Below are positions 10,201-20,177 of a stretch of 64,000 bases of DNA, piece after piece. The stretch is from Isochrysis galbana (Eukaryota > Haptophyta > Isochrysidales > Isochrysidaceae): the NCBI GenBank assembly GCA_018136815.1, contig CM030937.1, positions 4,586,226 through 4,650,225 on the forward strand, read 5' to 3'. The position numbers and the translations under genes were made by a program. Numbering within the stretch: the stretch's first letter is position 1; each line of letters opens with the position of its first letter. The notes under the pieces are model-generated. The model was not told the DNA's origin and ran no database searches. It worked only from the letters and a program-made list of their open reading frames with translations.

Positions 10201-10324
10201 CTCCGCGGCGGGAGCGGTGCACGAGCAGACCAAACAGCAACAACTCGAAGATAGATCCCCTCCTCTTCCTTTTTTATAACTATAGGGGGAATCGAGGTTT
10301 CTGGGTCGGGGTCGACGATCGCGT

Positions 10325-10679
10325 TAATAATATAACTGAGCATTAGTACCACTACTCTCACTAGCCCTGGTACTAACACGACAACCCTCAGCGCACCTGC
10401 CCGTACACCTTGGCGCGTGTTGATGCCACAGACACATACAAAAAAATCTTCTTAAAATTCCCCGCTACTTGTGCGGCGTGAGGCAGAGTGCTAATGAACC
10501 TCCCTACCTCCCTACTACCCAACCCTAACCCCTGTCAACCCCTTTCCCCTTCCCCAGTTCCCTCCACAGACACATACACCTATGCCCCCCTTCGAATCTC
10601 CCCTCTCGCAAGCCCCCGGCTCCCATTCTAACTCCCCACAAGTTAAAATGAGGGAAAACCCATTGGGGCGGACCGACCT
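10325..10679 (-). repeat. Dispersed repeat X, copy 1, with a nested LINE tail
   Basis: On the minus strand this matches 13500-13810 and 16100-16425: the shared landmarks are CCTCATTTTAACTTGTGGGG, GGGAG with AATGGGAGCC, CAAGGTGTACGGGCAGGTGCG and a terminal block GTGGTACTAATGCTCAGTT. It has no coding capacity and its class is unknown. A 124-bp LINE tail interrupts it (10440-10563) and a hAT MITE lies at its edge. Confidence 0.7.
10440..10563 (-). mobile_element. Very short 5'-truncated LINE tail with 14-bp TSD
   Basis: CCACAGACACATAC is repeated exactly at 10426-10439 and 10564-10577. The uninterrupted equivalent is seen in the repeat X copy at 13690-13720. The sense (minus) strand of the insert ends AATTTTAAGAAGA plus seven T, matching the tail type of the LINEs at 11885-13480 and 48302-49600. 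Confidence 0.85.
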
Positions 10680-10687
10680 ACTAGGGC

Positions 10688-10870
10688 CCTAGATGGGAAA
10701 TACGTATTTACCGTATTTGGCCAGAGACCAAATACATATGTATTTGGCTGTATTTGAAGCGCGTCCGGGGGTGTAGGCCTCGAATGTATTTGAAATGTAT
10801 TTGGCCGGAGGCCAAATACATATGTATTTGGCTGTATTTGCAGGCCCCTGCACCGTATTTCCCATCTAGG
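10688..10870. mobile_element. hAT-type MITE with perfect 8-bp TSD
   Basis: The 183-bp element has inverted ends CCTAGATGGGAAATACG / CGTATTTCCCATCTAGG and is flanked by ACTAGGGC on both sides (10680-10687 and 10871-10878). Internal GTATTTGG/CCAAATAC motifs recur many times and could be subterminal transposase sites. An 8-bp TSD is diagnostic of the hAT superfamily. A half copy with the same end lies at about 46088-46200. Confidence 0.9.
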
Positions 10871-10878
10871 ACTAGGGC

Positions 10879-11884
10879 GGTCAAACAGCTATTTTAACTT
10901 CTAAGGGTGAAAATTGACCAAGTCAAGATTGAGGATTCATTACGAGATCTTTGGATATGGTGACCGGATAGGTGTAACTAGCACATATCCGGTGCCCTTT
11001 GGGCCCTAGACCCCCCACGGTAGCCCCCACAGCGATGCGTAACCAGAAAACGCGCAAATTGGCCAGAAATCACTATCGCGGAGGGCCGACGTCCGACGCG
11101 AGCGCGGGCGAGCGTCGGGCCGCTAATCGACGCGTCCCCGGCGCAGCGTGCCTCGGCCAGCCACAGCCATGCGCGTAGGCTGCCAGGTGCGCCTCCTACT
11201 GCCCCCCATGCCCGCCGCCGCCTCATCGCAAATCGCCCCCTCGCGTCCCTCGCTAGCGCGCCAACGGAGGGGTCCCGGAGCGCCCGAGTTAGGTGTGCGC
11301 CCGGGCGCGCTGCGAAGGTTTTGTTCGCCATCAGCCCGGTGTCCGGGCCAGCCAGGACACTGAGTGAGCAGAACCCAGAACCCGCCGCGCCAGCGACGCC
11401 AATCGCGCCAGCCGCCAGCCGCGCGCCGGTGCCTCGTCGCAATCCACCCCCGGCGGCATTCAAACGCGCTCACGCACGGCCCCGAGGGGCCCGGAGCGCC
11501 CAACTCGAAGCCGCGACCGGGCGCGCTGCGAGGCCCTTCTTGCTCATTAGCCCGGTGTGCGGGCCAGCCAAGGCACCAAATGACAAAGTACCGCCGGGAC
11601 CGCGCCGCCAATCGCGCCCGCCGCGCGCTGGAACCTCGTCGAAGTCTGCGACCATTCGCCCCGCATGCGCGCTAACGCGCCGCCGCGAGGGGCCCGGAGC
11701 GCCCGAGTTAGGTGTGCGCCCGGGCGCGCTGCGAAGGTTTTGTTCGCCATCAGCCCGGTGTCCGGGCCAGCCAGGACACTGAATGAGCAGAATCCGCCGC
11801 GCCAGCGACGCCAATCGCGCCAGCCGCGCGCCGGTGCCTCGTCGCAATCCACCCCCGGCGGCATTCAAATGCGCTCACGCACGG
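10879..11884. repeat. Degenerate GC-rich tandem repeat region
   Basis: A block of about 100 bases (GCGCCCGAGTTAGGTGTGCG ... CAGCCAGGACACTGA) occurs at about 11277-11366 and 11697-11783, with a diverged third copy at 11485-11580. A second block (CCACCCCCGGCGGCATTCAAA) occurs at 11448 and 11850. The long frames across it on both strands are by-products of GC richness. The region abuts the 5' truncation point of the LINE at 11885. Confidence 0.65.
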
Positions 11885-13480
11885 CCCCATATGGCACGAT
11901 CCGTACCTCAAACCCCCGGCTCTTCACCATTCACACAAGGCAAAGTGGGAGGCCTTACAAACGGTGGTGACGCACAACACGCTGAACCCGGCAACGGGAA
12001 ACTTCTATACAAAAGACGAATGCGCTGCCTATTTGCCCCTTGACTCAGCATGGATCCGTCACAGGAGGAACTATTTGGCGGTTACACCTTTCCTGCGATC
12101 ATGGGATAAAATCGTAAAATGGGCGGCCGGAGCGCTCACGAAACCCACCACCACATACATAGAGCTGTTAAAGGGGACAGCCAAGGGGCCCCGACCTGTG
12201 AGGGAAGAGGAAGGCCTCGAGCCGCCGGAAAATCCGGACGCACATAGCCTGGGAGACATACGAGCGAACGATACGGGTAGACACTACCTTCTTAAAAGGG
12301 GCGTATACTACGAAGTGCGTCTAAATGTAATGGGGGAGCCCCATATCTACGATATAGCTCATCCTCAGCCTTCGTCCTCCGAATTGCGGACCCCGCTCAA
12401 ATGGGGCAGCGCATGTGACGGACCGGCCGACACAGCCTACCCTTTACCCCAAGAATATACGCTGAAAGGTACGCGAAAGACGCTCGAGGAATGCGATGTC
12501 AAAGCGCTAACTAACGCCTACCTCGCGGGCAAGAAAAGCAAACGACAAAAAGCGACCGTCCGATGGGAGGAGAGACTCCCCGTCTTAAAAGAGAAGTGGA
12601 AGCAGATATCTCAACTATACAAATACAACTTCTTAACACCTCGGGACTCATACTTACACTTTAAACATATACTTCATAGACGGATCGCAACGGCCAACAG
12701 ATTCGCTGGCGACCCAACCTGCCGCTTCTGTGGGGAAGCCCCCGAGTCGTCCACACACCTAGCGCGCTGTCGCGCGACGGAACAAATCTTCACATACATC
12801 GAGCAACTTTTCAAAACGCGAAACACATTGCAACACGTGACGGCACAGCGGTTGTTCTGCTACCAGGTCGACAGACCGCACCCCTCCTCGGGATATCTAG
12901 GAATCTTGGCATGGAGATACATACTGACGGATTTCTACAACGTGCACTACGGCAACGCCGAGGCGAGATCGACGAAAGCCATCCTAAGGGCCGTATTCTC
13001 GAGGTTCCACTGGCTGGTCAAGGCGAAGGTAGGCTTCTTCCAACGCCTTAAAGCTCAGAGAGAAAGACTTGGACTTCACGCCCCGAGCAACAAACACCTG
13101 CGCAGAATGATTTCCCCGCTGTACTCAGTAGATAAAGATTTTAACCTGGAGATCTCTATCGAACTGGCGCAAATAGCGACCGAACTAGGCATCAGAAGTA
13201 TTACATGAACCCCCCGAACTAAGAAGAAGGTTTCTTCATATGGCCGACCCCTTAGGGGGCGGTCAAACACACCCAAACAAGGACTCCACTCACTCCTACC
13301 CCCTCTATCTCACGCCCCTGGTCGAAGCAGCGCGCGCGGCCTCCCCCTCTCCATTTGCTAGGAAAGGAAACGGGGGGGGGGGAACGGGGTGTGATAGGAA
13401 AGGGAGGGTAGTTAGGAGTAGCACCAGCAATCTGCCCCACGCCGTGCATGCAGCGGCTAGTTTTTAAGATTTTTTTTTTG
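11885..13480 (+). mobile_element. 5'-truncated LINE ending in oligo-T
   Basis: Coding similarity to the LINE ORF starts at about 11885 (HDPYLKPPALHH against HNPHLSPPTIRA in the 28.3-31.0 kb copy) and runs to the stop at 13208, followed by a 260-bp 3' region that ends TTTTTAAGA plus ten T at 13480. It sits at the start of repeat X copy 2. I found no clean TSD. Confidence 0.8.
11964..13208 (+). pseudogene. C-terminal half of a LINE ORF with Cys/His knuckle, reverse transcriptase missing
   Basis: This open frame of about 414 codons is intact but 5'-truncated: it begins beyond the reverse transcriptase domain, so it cannot encode a complete enzyme. It includes the knuckle HFKHILHRRIATANRF followed by CRFCGEAPESSTHLARC, then AWRYILTDFYNVHYG, which is shared with the other copies (AWRYILRDFYRIEF at 28.9 kb). 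The function in this clade is thought to be nucleic-acid binding during target-primed reverse transcription. The long frame without stops suggests a recent insertion. Confidence 0.8.
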
Positions 13481-13489
13481 CTTATTTCT

Positions 13490-13810
13490 CGAGAACCGCT
13501 CGCGGCGTGAGCTGGTAAGGGCCGTTCTTCTTCTTTGACGAGAGGTTCCTCCCCCCCCCCCCGGTGCTTTTTCCCGGAGAGTCGGCCGGCGTCGTTCGGT
13601 CCGCCTCAATGGGTTTTCCCTCATTTTAACTTGTGGGGAGTTAGAATGGGAGCCAGGGGCATGCGAGGGGGGAGAATTGGAGGGGTGCATAGGTGTATGT
13701 ATCTGTATCTGTGTCAACAGCACGCGCCAAGGTGTACGGGCAGGTGCGCTGAGGGCTGTCGTGTTAGTACCGGGCTAGTGAGAGTAGTGGTACTAATGCT
13801 CAGTTAGATT
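13490..13810 (+). repeat. Dispersed repeat X, copy 2
   Basis: Runs from TTATTTCTCGAGAACCGCTC to GTGGTACTAATGCTCAGTTAG and matches copies at 10325-10679 (minus) and 16085-16425. It contains a C-run of about 14 at 13550 and no gene. Confidence 0.7.
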
Positions 13811-14082
13811 ATTACACCGGACGAGCCATGCGCCAACCGCGCACACCCCCATCGCGGGGTAGGGGCTCCGTTGCCGTCGAAGGGCTTCGGTCCCGCAGCA
13901 CTAAGGTTATACTAACACAACAATAAAACTCTGACGCTCACACAACAAGAAAAACTCTGATTGGAGAGGAAGAGAGGAAGGGGTGGGGGGGCGCTGCCCC
14001 GTCGACCAGACCAGCGCGGCGCACGCTCCGCAGCGTAAGACCCCGCTTCCCCTTCCCCGAATCGGCGCCCAGAGAAGCACGT
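13811..14082 (+). promoter_or_regulatory. Upstream region of the Kelch gene
   Basis: It holds the block beginning ACACCGGACGAGCCATGC (13815-13870) also found upstream of the FKBP-CS gene, then a short repeat (ACTCTGACGCTCACACAACA / AAACTCTGATTGG). No TATA box was recognised. Confidence 0.3.
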
Positions 14083-15504
14083 ATGGAATCGGCGCCGGCC
14101 CTCGCGGGCCGCTGGACGCTCGTTCAGCCCGAGTTCCGACCGATGGTCGGGGACCTGGCCCACCCGTCCGTGCGCTATTCCGCGTGCACCGTGCTGCACG
14201 CTGGTCAGCTAGTAGTCACACATGGCTACTTCTACAACCATGACAAGCGACAGCCTGCGTGGCAGTCAGACGCGTGGGCGTACAGCCTGAGTGAGCAGAC
14301 ATGGCGCCGGGTGCACCAGGGAGAGAAATACGGCGCGCCATCCGCCCGTTACTCGGCGTCTGCCGTCGTGCACGATGGCTCCCTCTACATGTTTGGCGGT
14401 GACGATGGCGGTCATAAGCGCTCGATGAATAATTACGTGTTCAAGTCTTGGTTCGACGAGCTGTGGCGGCTCGATCTAGCATCATACACGTGGCGAGCTA
14501 TCAAGCCTGTCGGAGCTTCCTCGCTGCCGCACAAGCGAGCACTACACTCGGCCGTCGTTGTTGACGGCGCAATGTGCGCCTGGCTCTCCCACTCCTCTCA
14601 TCTTGTGTGTTGTACATCCTACTAACCGTCCCCGCACCCGCTCAGGTATGTGTATGGCGGTATCGAACGGAGTGATACGTGGCGATTTGACTTTTCAGCC
14701 AATGCCTGGACCATGGTTGATCGTGGATCGAAAGACGTCGCGCGCCACAGTCACCCTGGCGCCCGGCATGCGCATGCCGCTGCGCCCTCGCCGCGAGGAG
14801 GGGCCTTCTTTATTTTTGGCGGTTCGGCACGCGCAGAAAAAGGGAGCAAGGTGATTGCGCTGGACGACTTGTGGATGTTCGAGACTGCCACGTCGAAGTG
14901 GCGGCGACTGGTCACACCGCCAGGCACTGGGGAGCCACCTCAGCCTTGGGGTCTTGCTCCTACACTGCGCTCTCATGCTTCACTCACGGTGGCCTCCTCC
15001 TCCGCCCTCCTCCTTTATGGTGGTGCGCATTGCACGCCAGGCTGCCGCTGCTTTGGCGAGGCTTGGGTGTATGAATTGGGCCTAGGTGAGAGCGCCGGCC
15101 GATGGCTTCGCGTAAATGCGAGCGGGCAGGTGCCGGTGCACCGGTATCGCCATAGTCTCGTCCGTGACGCAAGCGATGGTGCCTTTTACTTGTTTGGCGG
15201 CGAGTCTTACAAGCCATACATGTATCACAACGCCTTAGAGAGGCTCGAGGTGGTGGGTCTAGCCTCGACTGGTAATTTGGCGACCATGGCACCTCCCATC
15301 GGCGGTGAAACGAGCTCGTCCACGTCTTTTCCGGTCGGGGCAGCCGCCGCAGGCGTGGGGATAGGCTTGTTTGCCTTTTGGCTTTTACGCAAGCTGTGTT
15401 GCGCTCCACGGGAGCCTCTCAGGTGCATCCATCACCATGCATATCGGGTTTTTGCATCACCATGCCTGTCTCTTGAGATCATGTATTGGTGTCGCGCGCT
15501 GTAG
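14083..15504 (+). CDS. Kelch-repeat protein with C-terminal membrane anchor
   Basis: Exons 14083-14573 and 14646-15504 flank a 72-bp intron with GT...AG ends and a perfect branch-point motif CTACTAAC. Splicing turns VVDGA into VVDGAMYVYGG, completing a Kelch blade. The 449-residue product has about five to six Kelch motifs (SLYMFGGDDGG, MYVYGG, AFFIFGG, LLLYGG, FYLFGG) forming a beta-propeller for protein binding. A hydrophobic helix near residues 399-418 (AAAAGVGIGLFAFWLL) followed by basic residues predicts a single-pass membrane protein with the propeller on the lumenal or outer side. The final 26 residues after CCAPREPLR look unlike the rest and could be intron read-through. Partners are unknown. 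Confidence 0.85.
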
Positions 15505-16084
15505 GTTGTACAACCTTGCACCATCCTCGTGATCGTCGTGGCGGGCATTGTGACGATTGCAAGAGTGGTTGGGACGAGATGAGCCAAATGCACCGCGAGA
15601 TGCCAAACTGGGGGCAGCAAGTAGCAAGCGGCAGCGAGTGGCGAGAAGGCGTATACATGCAGTGTGTCTGCACCACATCTTGCGCACGCGCGCGGATTTC
15701 AACGGTCAGCGATGCGCCGGTGCACGAGCGCAAAATGGAATTGATTTGTGGTGAAAATAGTTGCTAGTTGCAACAAACAAGCCTCTGCTCGACGCGTTTG
15801 ACAGCTGGGGGATGGGCGCGGATTCGGTGCGGATGAGCGGATGGCGCAAATGTGCAAACGACACGCGTGCGCGTGTGCGCGCACACACACAATGCAAGGG
15901 GGGAAACCTTTTAATATTCTCGCCTCACGCGTGGCAATGGGTATCGCTTCCGTAGCCACGCCCTTTTCCCTCCCTCTCGCCAATTGCGAATACTCTCGAG
16001 CGCTGCCAGAAGCTCCACCTCGGTAGGAAGATGAGGAGGGGGAGACTCAAGACGCCTACGGGAACCACTGTGGCAGGTATCTCG
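15505..16084. other. Spacer with a LINE 3' tail (minus) at about 15895-15990
   Basis: On the minus strand 15895-15990 reads GGGCGTGGCTACGG ... GGCGAGAATATTAAAAGGTT, matching the 3' end of the LINE at 28287-30987 (28287-28370). Elsewhere no gene is recognised; a CA/GT-rich patch lies at 15865-15895. Confidence 0.6.
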
Positions 16085-16425
16085 AGGCGCAGTCTTTTAT
16101 TTCTCGAGGACAGCTCGCGGCGAGAGCTGTATGTAAGGGCCGTTCTTCTTCACGACGAGATGTTCCTCCCCCCCCCCCCGGTGCTTTTTCCCGGAGAGTC
16201 GGCCGACGTAGGTCGGTCCGCCTCAATGTGTTTTCCCTCATTGTAGCTTGTGGGGAGTTATAATGGGAGCCGGGGGTTTGCGAGGGGGGAGATTCGTAGG
16301 GGCGCATATGCGTATGTGCCTAGTGACAACACACGTCAAGGCGTGCGGGCAGGTGCGCTGAGGGGTGTCGTGATAGTACCGGCTAGTGGGAGTAGCGGTA
16401 CTAACGCTCAGTTGTTTTATTACTA
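16085..16425 (+). repeat. Dispersed repeat X, copy 3
   Basis: Matches copies 1 and 2 across CTCGCGGCGAGAGCTG, CCCGGAGAGTCGGCCG, CTTGTGGGGAGTTA and the terminal GTAGCGGTACTAACGCTCAG. The mariner-like element is inserted a few bases beyond its end. Confidence 0.7.
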
Positions 16426-18272
16426 CTACCTCCGTTCCAAAACTCAGGTTCTTCTTAGTTTTCCCTTTATATCTCTCCTAAGCCTCGCAGAAATAAGTCT
16501 GCACCTTCACAAGAACCTTGCGGGTACATGCTGGCTTCATGGGACAGTCGAGGGGGGGCCTGCACTTCTCGAAAACACAAGCTGAAACGAGCGATTTTCT
16601 AATATGGATGGAGGTGGAAATCGGCCGGCGGGAGCGATTGGCGCGAAAGCGTCTTGCTTGTTCCCAGCCCCACCAAGGCATGGCGCGCTTGAAGGTCGTG
16701 GGTCGTGGAACCTCCGCAGCGTGGCACGCGCACAGGCGGTGACTACGTGTGGCGAGGTAGGCGGGGCAGAAAGAGGAGGTCTCTGACCCTCAGCCCTGCC
16801 CCTCCCAGCACCACTGAACAGCCGCGCCGCGACGAGGAGAACCGGCCTGCAAAGCGGCGTTGCAGTCTGACACCCAATCGCCAGGGGGCGATCGCGTTGG
16901 CATACGAGCGGCTCCCAGGGCGGAAGAATAGCGCGGAGTGGCGTGGCGCCTTCGCGCACTTGTGCGAAAAGTACGATGTCTGCGCCAAATACCCGGCCCG
17001 GCTCGCAAAGCGGCTCTCCGACGAGGGCAAGCTGCCCAACTCGCGAAAGGGCATAGGCGGCAGACCAGCGCGCATTGGTGCAGAAGAGGTGGAGGAATTG
17101 GAGAGCGCGCTTCGCGAGAACGCATACGACATGACGTTCGCGGAAATTGAGGAGCTCCTAGGGCTGCCGCGGGCGACAGTGTGCCGGTACATGAAGCGGA
17201 AGAAGTGGCGTATTGTTGGTAAGTCTACGCGGCCCGTAATCACCGACGCGATGTGCCACTCGCGCTTGGAGTGGGCACGCGACAATGCAGAGAACCCGTG
17301 GGAGGAGCACATAGACATAGACGAAAATGGTTCTATGTGTACTCGCACTCAGGCAAGCTAAAGCTGCCGCCGGGCGTGGAGAAGCCCAAACAAAAATTGA
17401 CGTCAAAGCGCTTCATTGGAAAGGTGATGCTATTGTGCGCCATTGCTCGCCCCAACCCCCGATACAACTTTGACGGCCTTGTTGGTGCATGGCGTGTCTG
17501 CGAGCAAGTGCCGGCGAAGCGCGGAGACAAGCGCACAGGGCTCAAGAAGGGCGAGCTGCGAACGGTCGACGTGGCCATGGACGCCGACACGTTCGAGTCG
17601 ATGATGCGCCAGCAGGTGATCCCCGCCATCCGGGAGAAGCTCAAGGGCGCCAAGCGCATCACCATTCAGATGGACAACGCCACCCCGCACAAAAGCAAGA
17701 GCAAGGAGAAGGATGATACCATGGAGAACCGCCTTAAGGATGTGCTCCGGGCTCCGCGGCGCAACGGCAAGCAAGTAGGTCCAGAAATTGTGTTTTTGCG
17801 GCAAGAGCCTAATTCTCCTGACACAAACGCTTGTGACCTGGGATCCTGGGATTCTTCAAATCGATCGACTCGCGACTTCCAAAGCGCCGTGACTTCAACT
17901 TAGCTCGCTTCACCGAGCAGTGCCTCCCAGCGTTCCGCGAATATCCTCCGGAGAAATTAAATGCTTTGTTTGATACTAAGACACGTGTGTTGTTGTCCAT
18001 TGTCAATGGCCATTGTGGCGGCGGAAGGTCGGAATGATTACGCCTTCTTACCGCATCGCCGTGACACCGTCTCTGACAGTGAATAGAGTGCTTGTCTTCA
18101 AGATGTTCGTAGTAAGTCTAAATCGTCAGTAATACACCAAACTAACTCACCATGTTAAGCCAGCATGTACCATCCCTACAGCCTAGCGCCTAAGTGGAAT
18201 ACCTTCCCAAGTCTGGGCGCCGCCATTGCTCCCCAAAGTCTCCCAGGCATCTGAGTTTTGGAACGGAGGTAG
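16426..18272 (+). mobile_element. Mariner-like (Tc1/mariner) DNA transposon, complete but inactive
   Basis: Perfect 22-bp inverted repeats (outer 20 bases CTACCTCCGTTCCAAAACTC) are at 16426-16447 and 18251-18272, flanked by TA on both sides (16424-16425, 18273-18274). The CTACCTCCGTTCC end is the type known from plant mariner and Stowaway elements. The element is 1,847 bp and carries one transposase reading frame with two disabling lesions. Confidence 0.93.
16705..18037 (+). pseudogene. Mariner-like transposase, broken by a 1-base deletion and an 8-bp duplication
   Basis: The N-terminal part (to about 17325) holds helix-turn-helix regions (TFAEIEELLGLPRATVCRYM). At about 17330 one base is missing in the codon before WFYVYSH, so the frame shifts. 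The catalytic core then reads DIDE...WFYVY (first Asp), ITIQMDNATPH (second Asp) and EPNSPDTNACDLG (third Asp); I count 48 residues between the last two. At 17840-17855 CCTGGGAT is duplicated in tandem, breaking the frame again just before FFKSID-like sequence. After that the frame is open to the stop at 18035-18037. The start codon is uncertain; an upstream frame from 16604 may be the true N-terminus with a further lesion or intron. Confidence 0.85.
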
Positions 18273-18274
18273 TA

Positions 18275-19182
18275 CTATTATTATTACGTATCCTTATCAT
18301 TATCACGGAACGCACAGGAACCTGCTAACAGACCGAACAAGGAAGAGAATGCCGACAAGAGAGCGACGGGGCGACGGACGATCCGACGGGGGCGACGACA
18401 GTTACGCACAAGAATAAGGAAGGAATCTTTCGAAAACCCTCAAGTGAATTAAAATTAATTAAGACCGAAGTAAAACAGCGCCACGATATAATCCAACGGC
18501 CAACACCTGAGGGGGAATCAGGGTCACACAAGGGGGTGGTTCCTTGCACTGGCGATACCTGAACGCGCGACTTAGCCTAAAAACGCTAGGAGCACGCAAG
18601 GAGGTAAGCCAGGTGAGGGGCAAGCAGGCGACAAGGGAGGCGACAAAGGACAAAGGAGGCGAGGGCAAAGAGAGCGAATGGGCGAATGGGCGAATGTGGG
18701 ATCCTGCGACGGTGACTCGTGGCTAGCCTACAAGGAGGGGGCATAGAAACGCAGACAACTTCTAAAACAAAAAGGTCGATCGCGGATGCGACTACATTTT
18801 CCGAAGAATTCGAAATTCGCTAGAGGATCCCCAACCAATCCCCATTTTTTTGTTGATCCATCATATCAGAATCCATAGGGAGTTTATTAGTTAGGCCCTT
18901 CATTCGCCCATTGTCCATTGTAGTTGGAGAGTCTAGAGTAGGCGGAAAGAATCTCGGCGTGAATACCACATTCCTCTGCTTTGCTCTCTCTTTGTGCTCA
19001 TCAAGTTCGAGTTGTAGGAAGAGGAATAGCATGGCCTGCCACCCAGTAGATGCCGCGCACTCACGGCGGAGGCAGGGGACGTGCAATTCCCATGGAAGGA
19101 AGGGATTTGCTAGACAGCATACAAAAGAACAAATTGCAGATTGATGATGAAACACCCAAAAACCAAAAAGGAAAAAGGATTG
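18275..19182. other. Gene-free interval; includes a 100-bp dispersed repeat
   Basis: At 18830-18935 the block TTTTTTTGTTGATCCATC ... CATAGGGAG ... CCCTTCATTC ... CCATTGTAG matches 48125-48215. No gene is recognised in the rest. Confidence 0.5.
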
Positions 19183-19348
19183 TGGAATGAGGAGCTTCAC
19201 AAAAGGAGACAGGACAAAAGGAGCAGGATGAAACATCCCAAAAGAATTGTGAAATGAGGAGCTTCATGGAGCAGGATGAAACATCCCAAAAGAATTTTGA
19301 AATGAGGAGCTTCACAAAAGGAGCAGGATGAAACATCCCAAAAGAAGC
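19183..19348 (+). repeat. Three-copy minisatellite next to tRNA-Cys
   Basis: The unit ATGAGGAGCTTC...GGAGCAGGATGAAACATCCC AAAAGAA occurs three times with lengths of about 47 to 64 bp; the first copy carries an internal ACAGGACAAAAGG duplication. It lies immediately 3' of the minus-strand tRNA gene, and its T-rich minus strand (CTTCTTTTGGG) may serve as the RNA polymerase III terminator. Confidence 0.75.
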
Positions 19349-19349
19349 A

Positions 19350-19421
19350 GGTGCCAGTGAGACTCGAACTCACGATCATCCGATCTGCAGTCGGAGGCAT
19401 TAGCCGCTATGCTATAGCACC
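19350..19421 (-). tRNA. tRNA-Cys (anticodon GCA)
   Basis: The minus strand folds into a standard 72-nt cloverleaf: acceptor GGTGCTA/TGGCACC (one T-G pair), D stem GCAT/ATGC, anticodon stem TCCGA/TCGGA with loop CTGCAGA (anticodon GCA), variable loop TGATC and T stem GTGAG/CTCAC with loop TTCGAGT. No intron. CCA is not encoded, as usual for nuclear genes. Box A and box B-like sequences (TAGCATAGCGG and GTTCGAGTC) are present. Confidence 0.96.
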
Positions 19422-20177
19422 GCAGATAACACGTTGTGGTGCAAACAGATTTATCAATCTGCTGGTTTTAAGGATACACTCGTAATTCCTCTCTCCATTC
19501 TGGAGGGGTCAGCATGAGGGGAAAGAGGCAAATGGGAAAATTGGAGCGGACATTGGCATGGGTGAGAGCGTGGGCGGCGTGGGCGTGCGAGTGGGCGTGG
19601 TAGGGGTAGGCCAAAATATCCACAATTTTTTGCCCAAATATCAAATATCAAAAATCCATCGGCAATATCGCTCCCATATATCCGAAATATTGGCCCAAAT
19701 ATCTCCAAAAATATCCGGACATGTCCGTATAGCTCTCGCTCTAACGTCTACCGTGATGCACGCGCCGACTTGGCCGTCCGCTAATAAAAGTATAGCTGTA
19801 TATCTTTGCTCCTTCTCCTTCTCTTTCTTTCTTCCTCGTATAGTCTACACTCTTCTACTCTAATTAATCTATTACCAATGCGAATGTCTTGTGATGATTC
19901 ATATTATTCAATCACGCGACATCGACATGCGGGACACACAATACAATCACTTCGACATACGGGCACGCTGGTTGCTATTCAATCGCAACGACATGAACAT
20001 GATGGATGATGGAGGCCTCAACCTGATCTGCCAAGCAAGGATTTACGATTTACGATTTAGCACGATCAGCACCAAAGACCAAAGACACATTGGAGCAATG
20101 AGAAGACACGTTCACGTTCACATGATGCAGAATAAGGGGAAAGAGAAAATGCAATCCTCGCCGCGATAGCCCATGTC

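Noticed and set aside
10978-11868. Several 100-160-codon frames on both strands between 11.0 and 11.9 kb
   Set aside because: They overlap each other in all frames of a GC-rich degenerate tandem repeat and share no domain.
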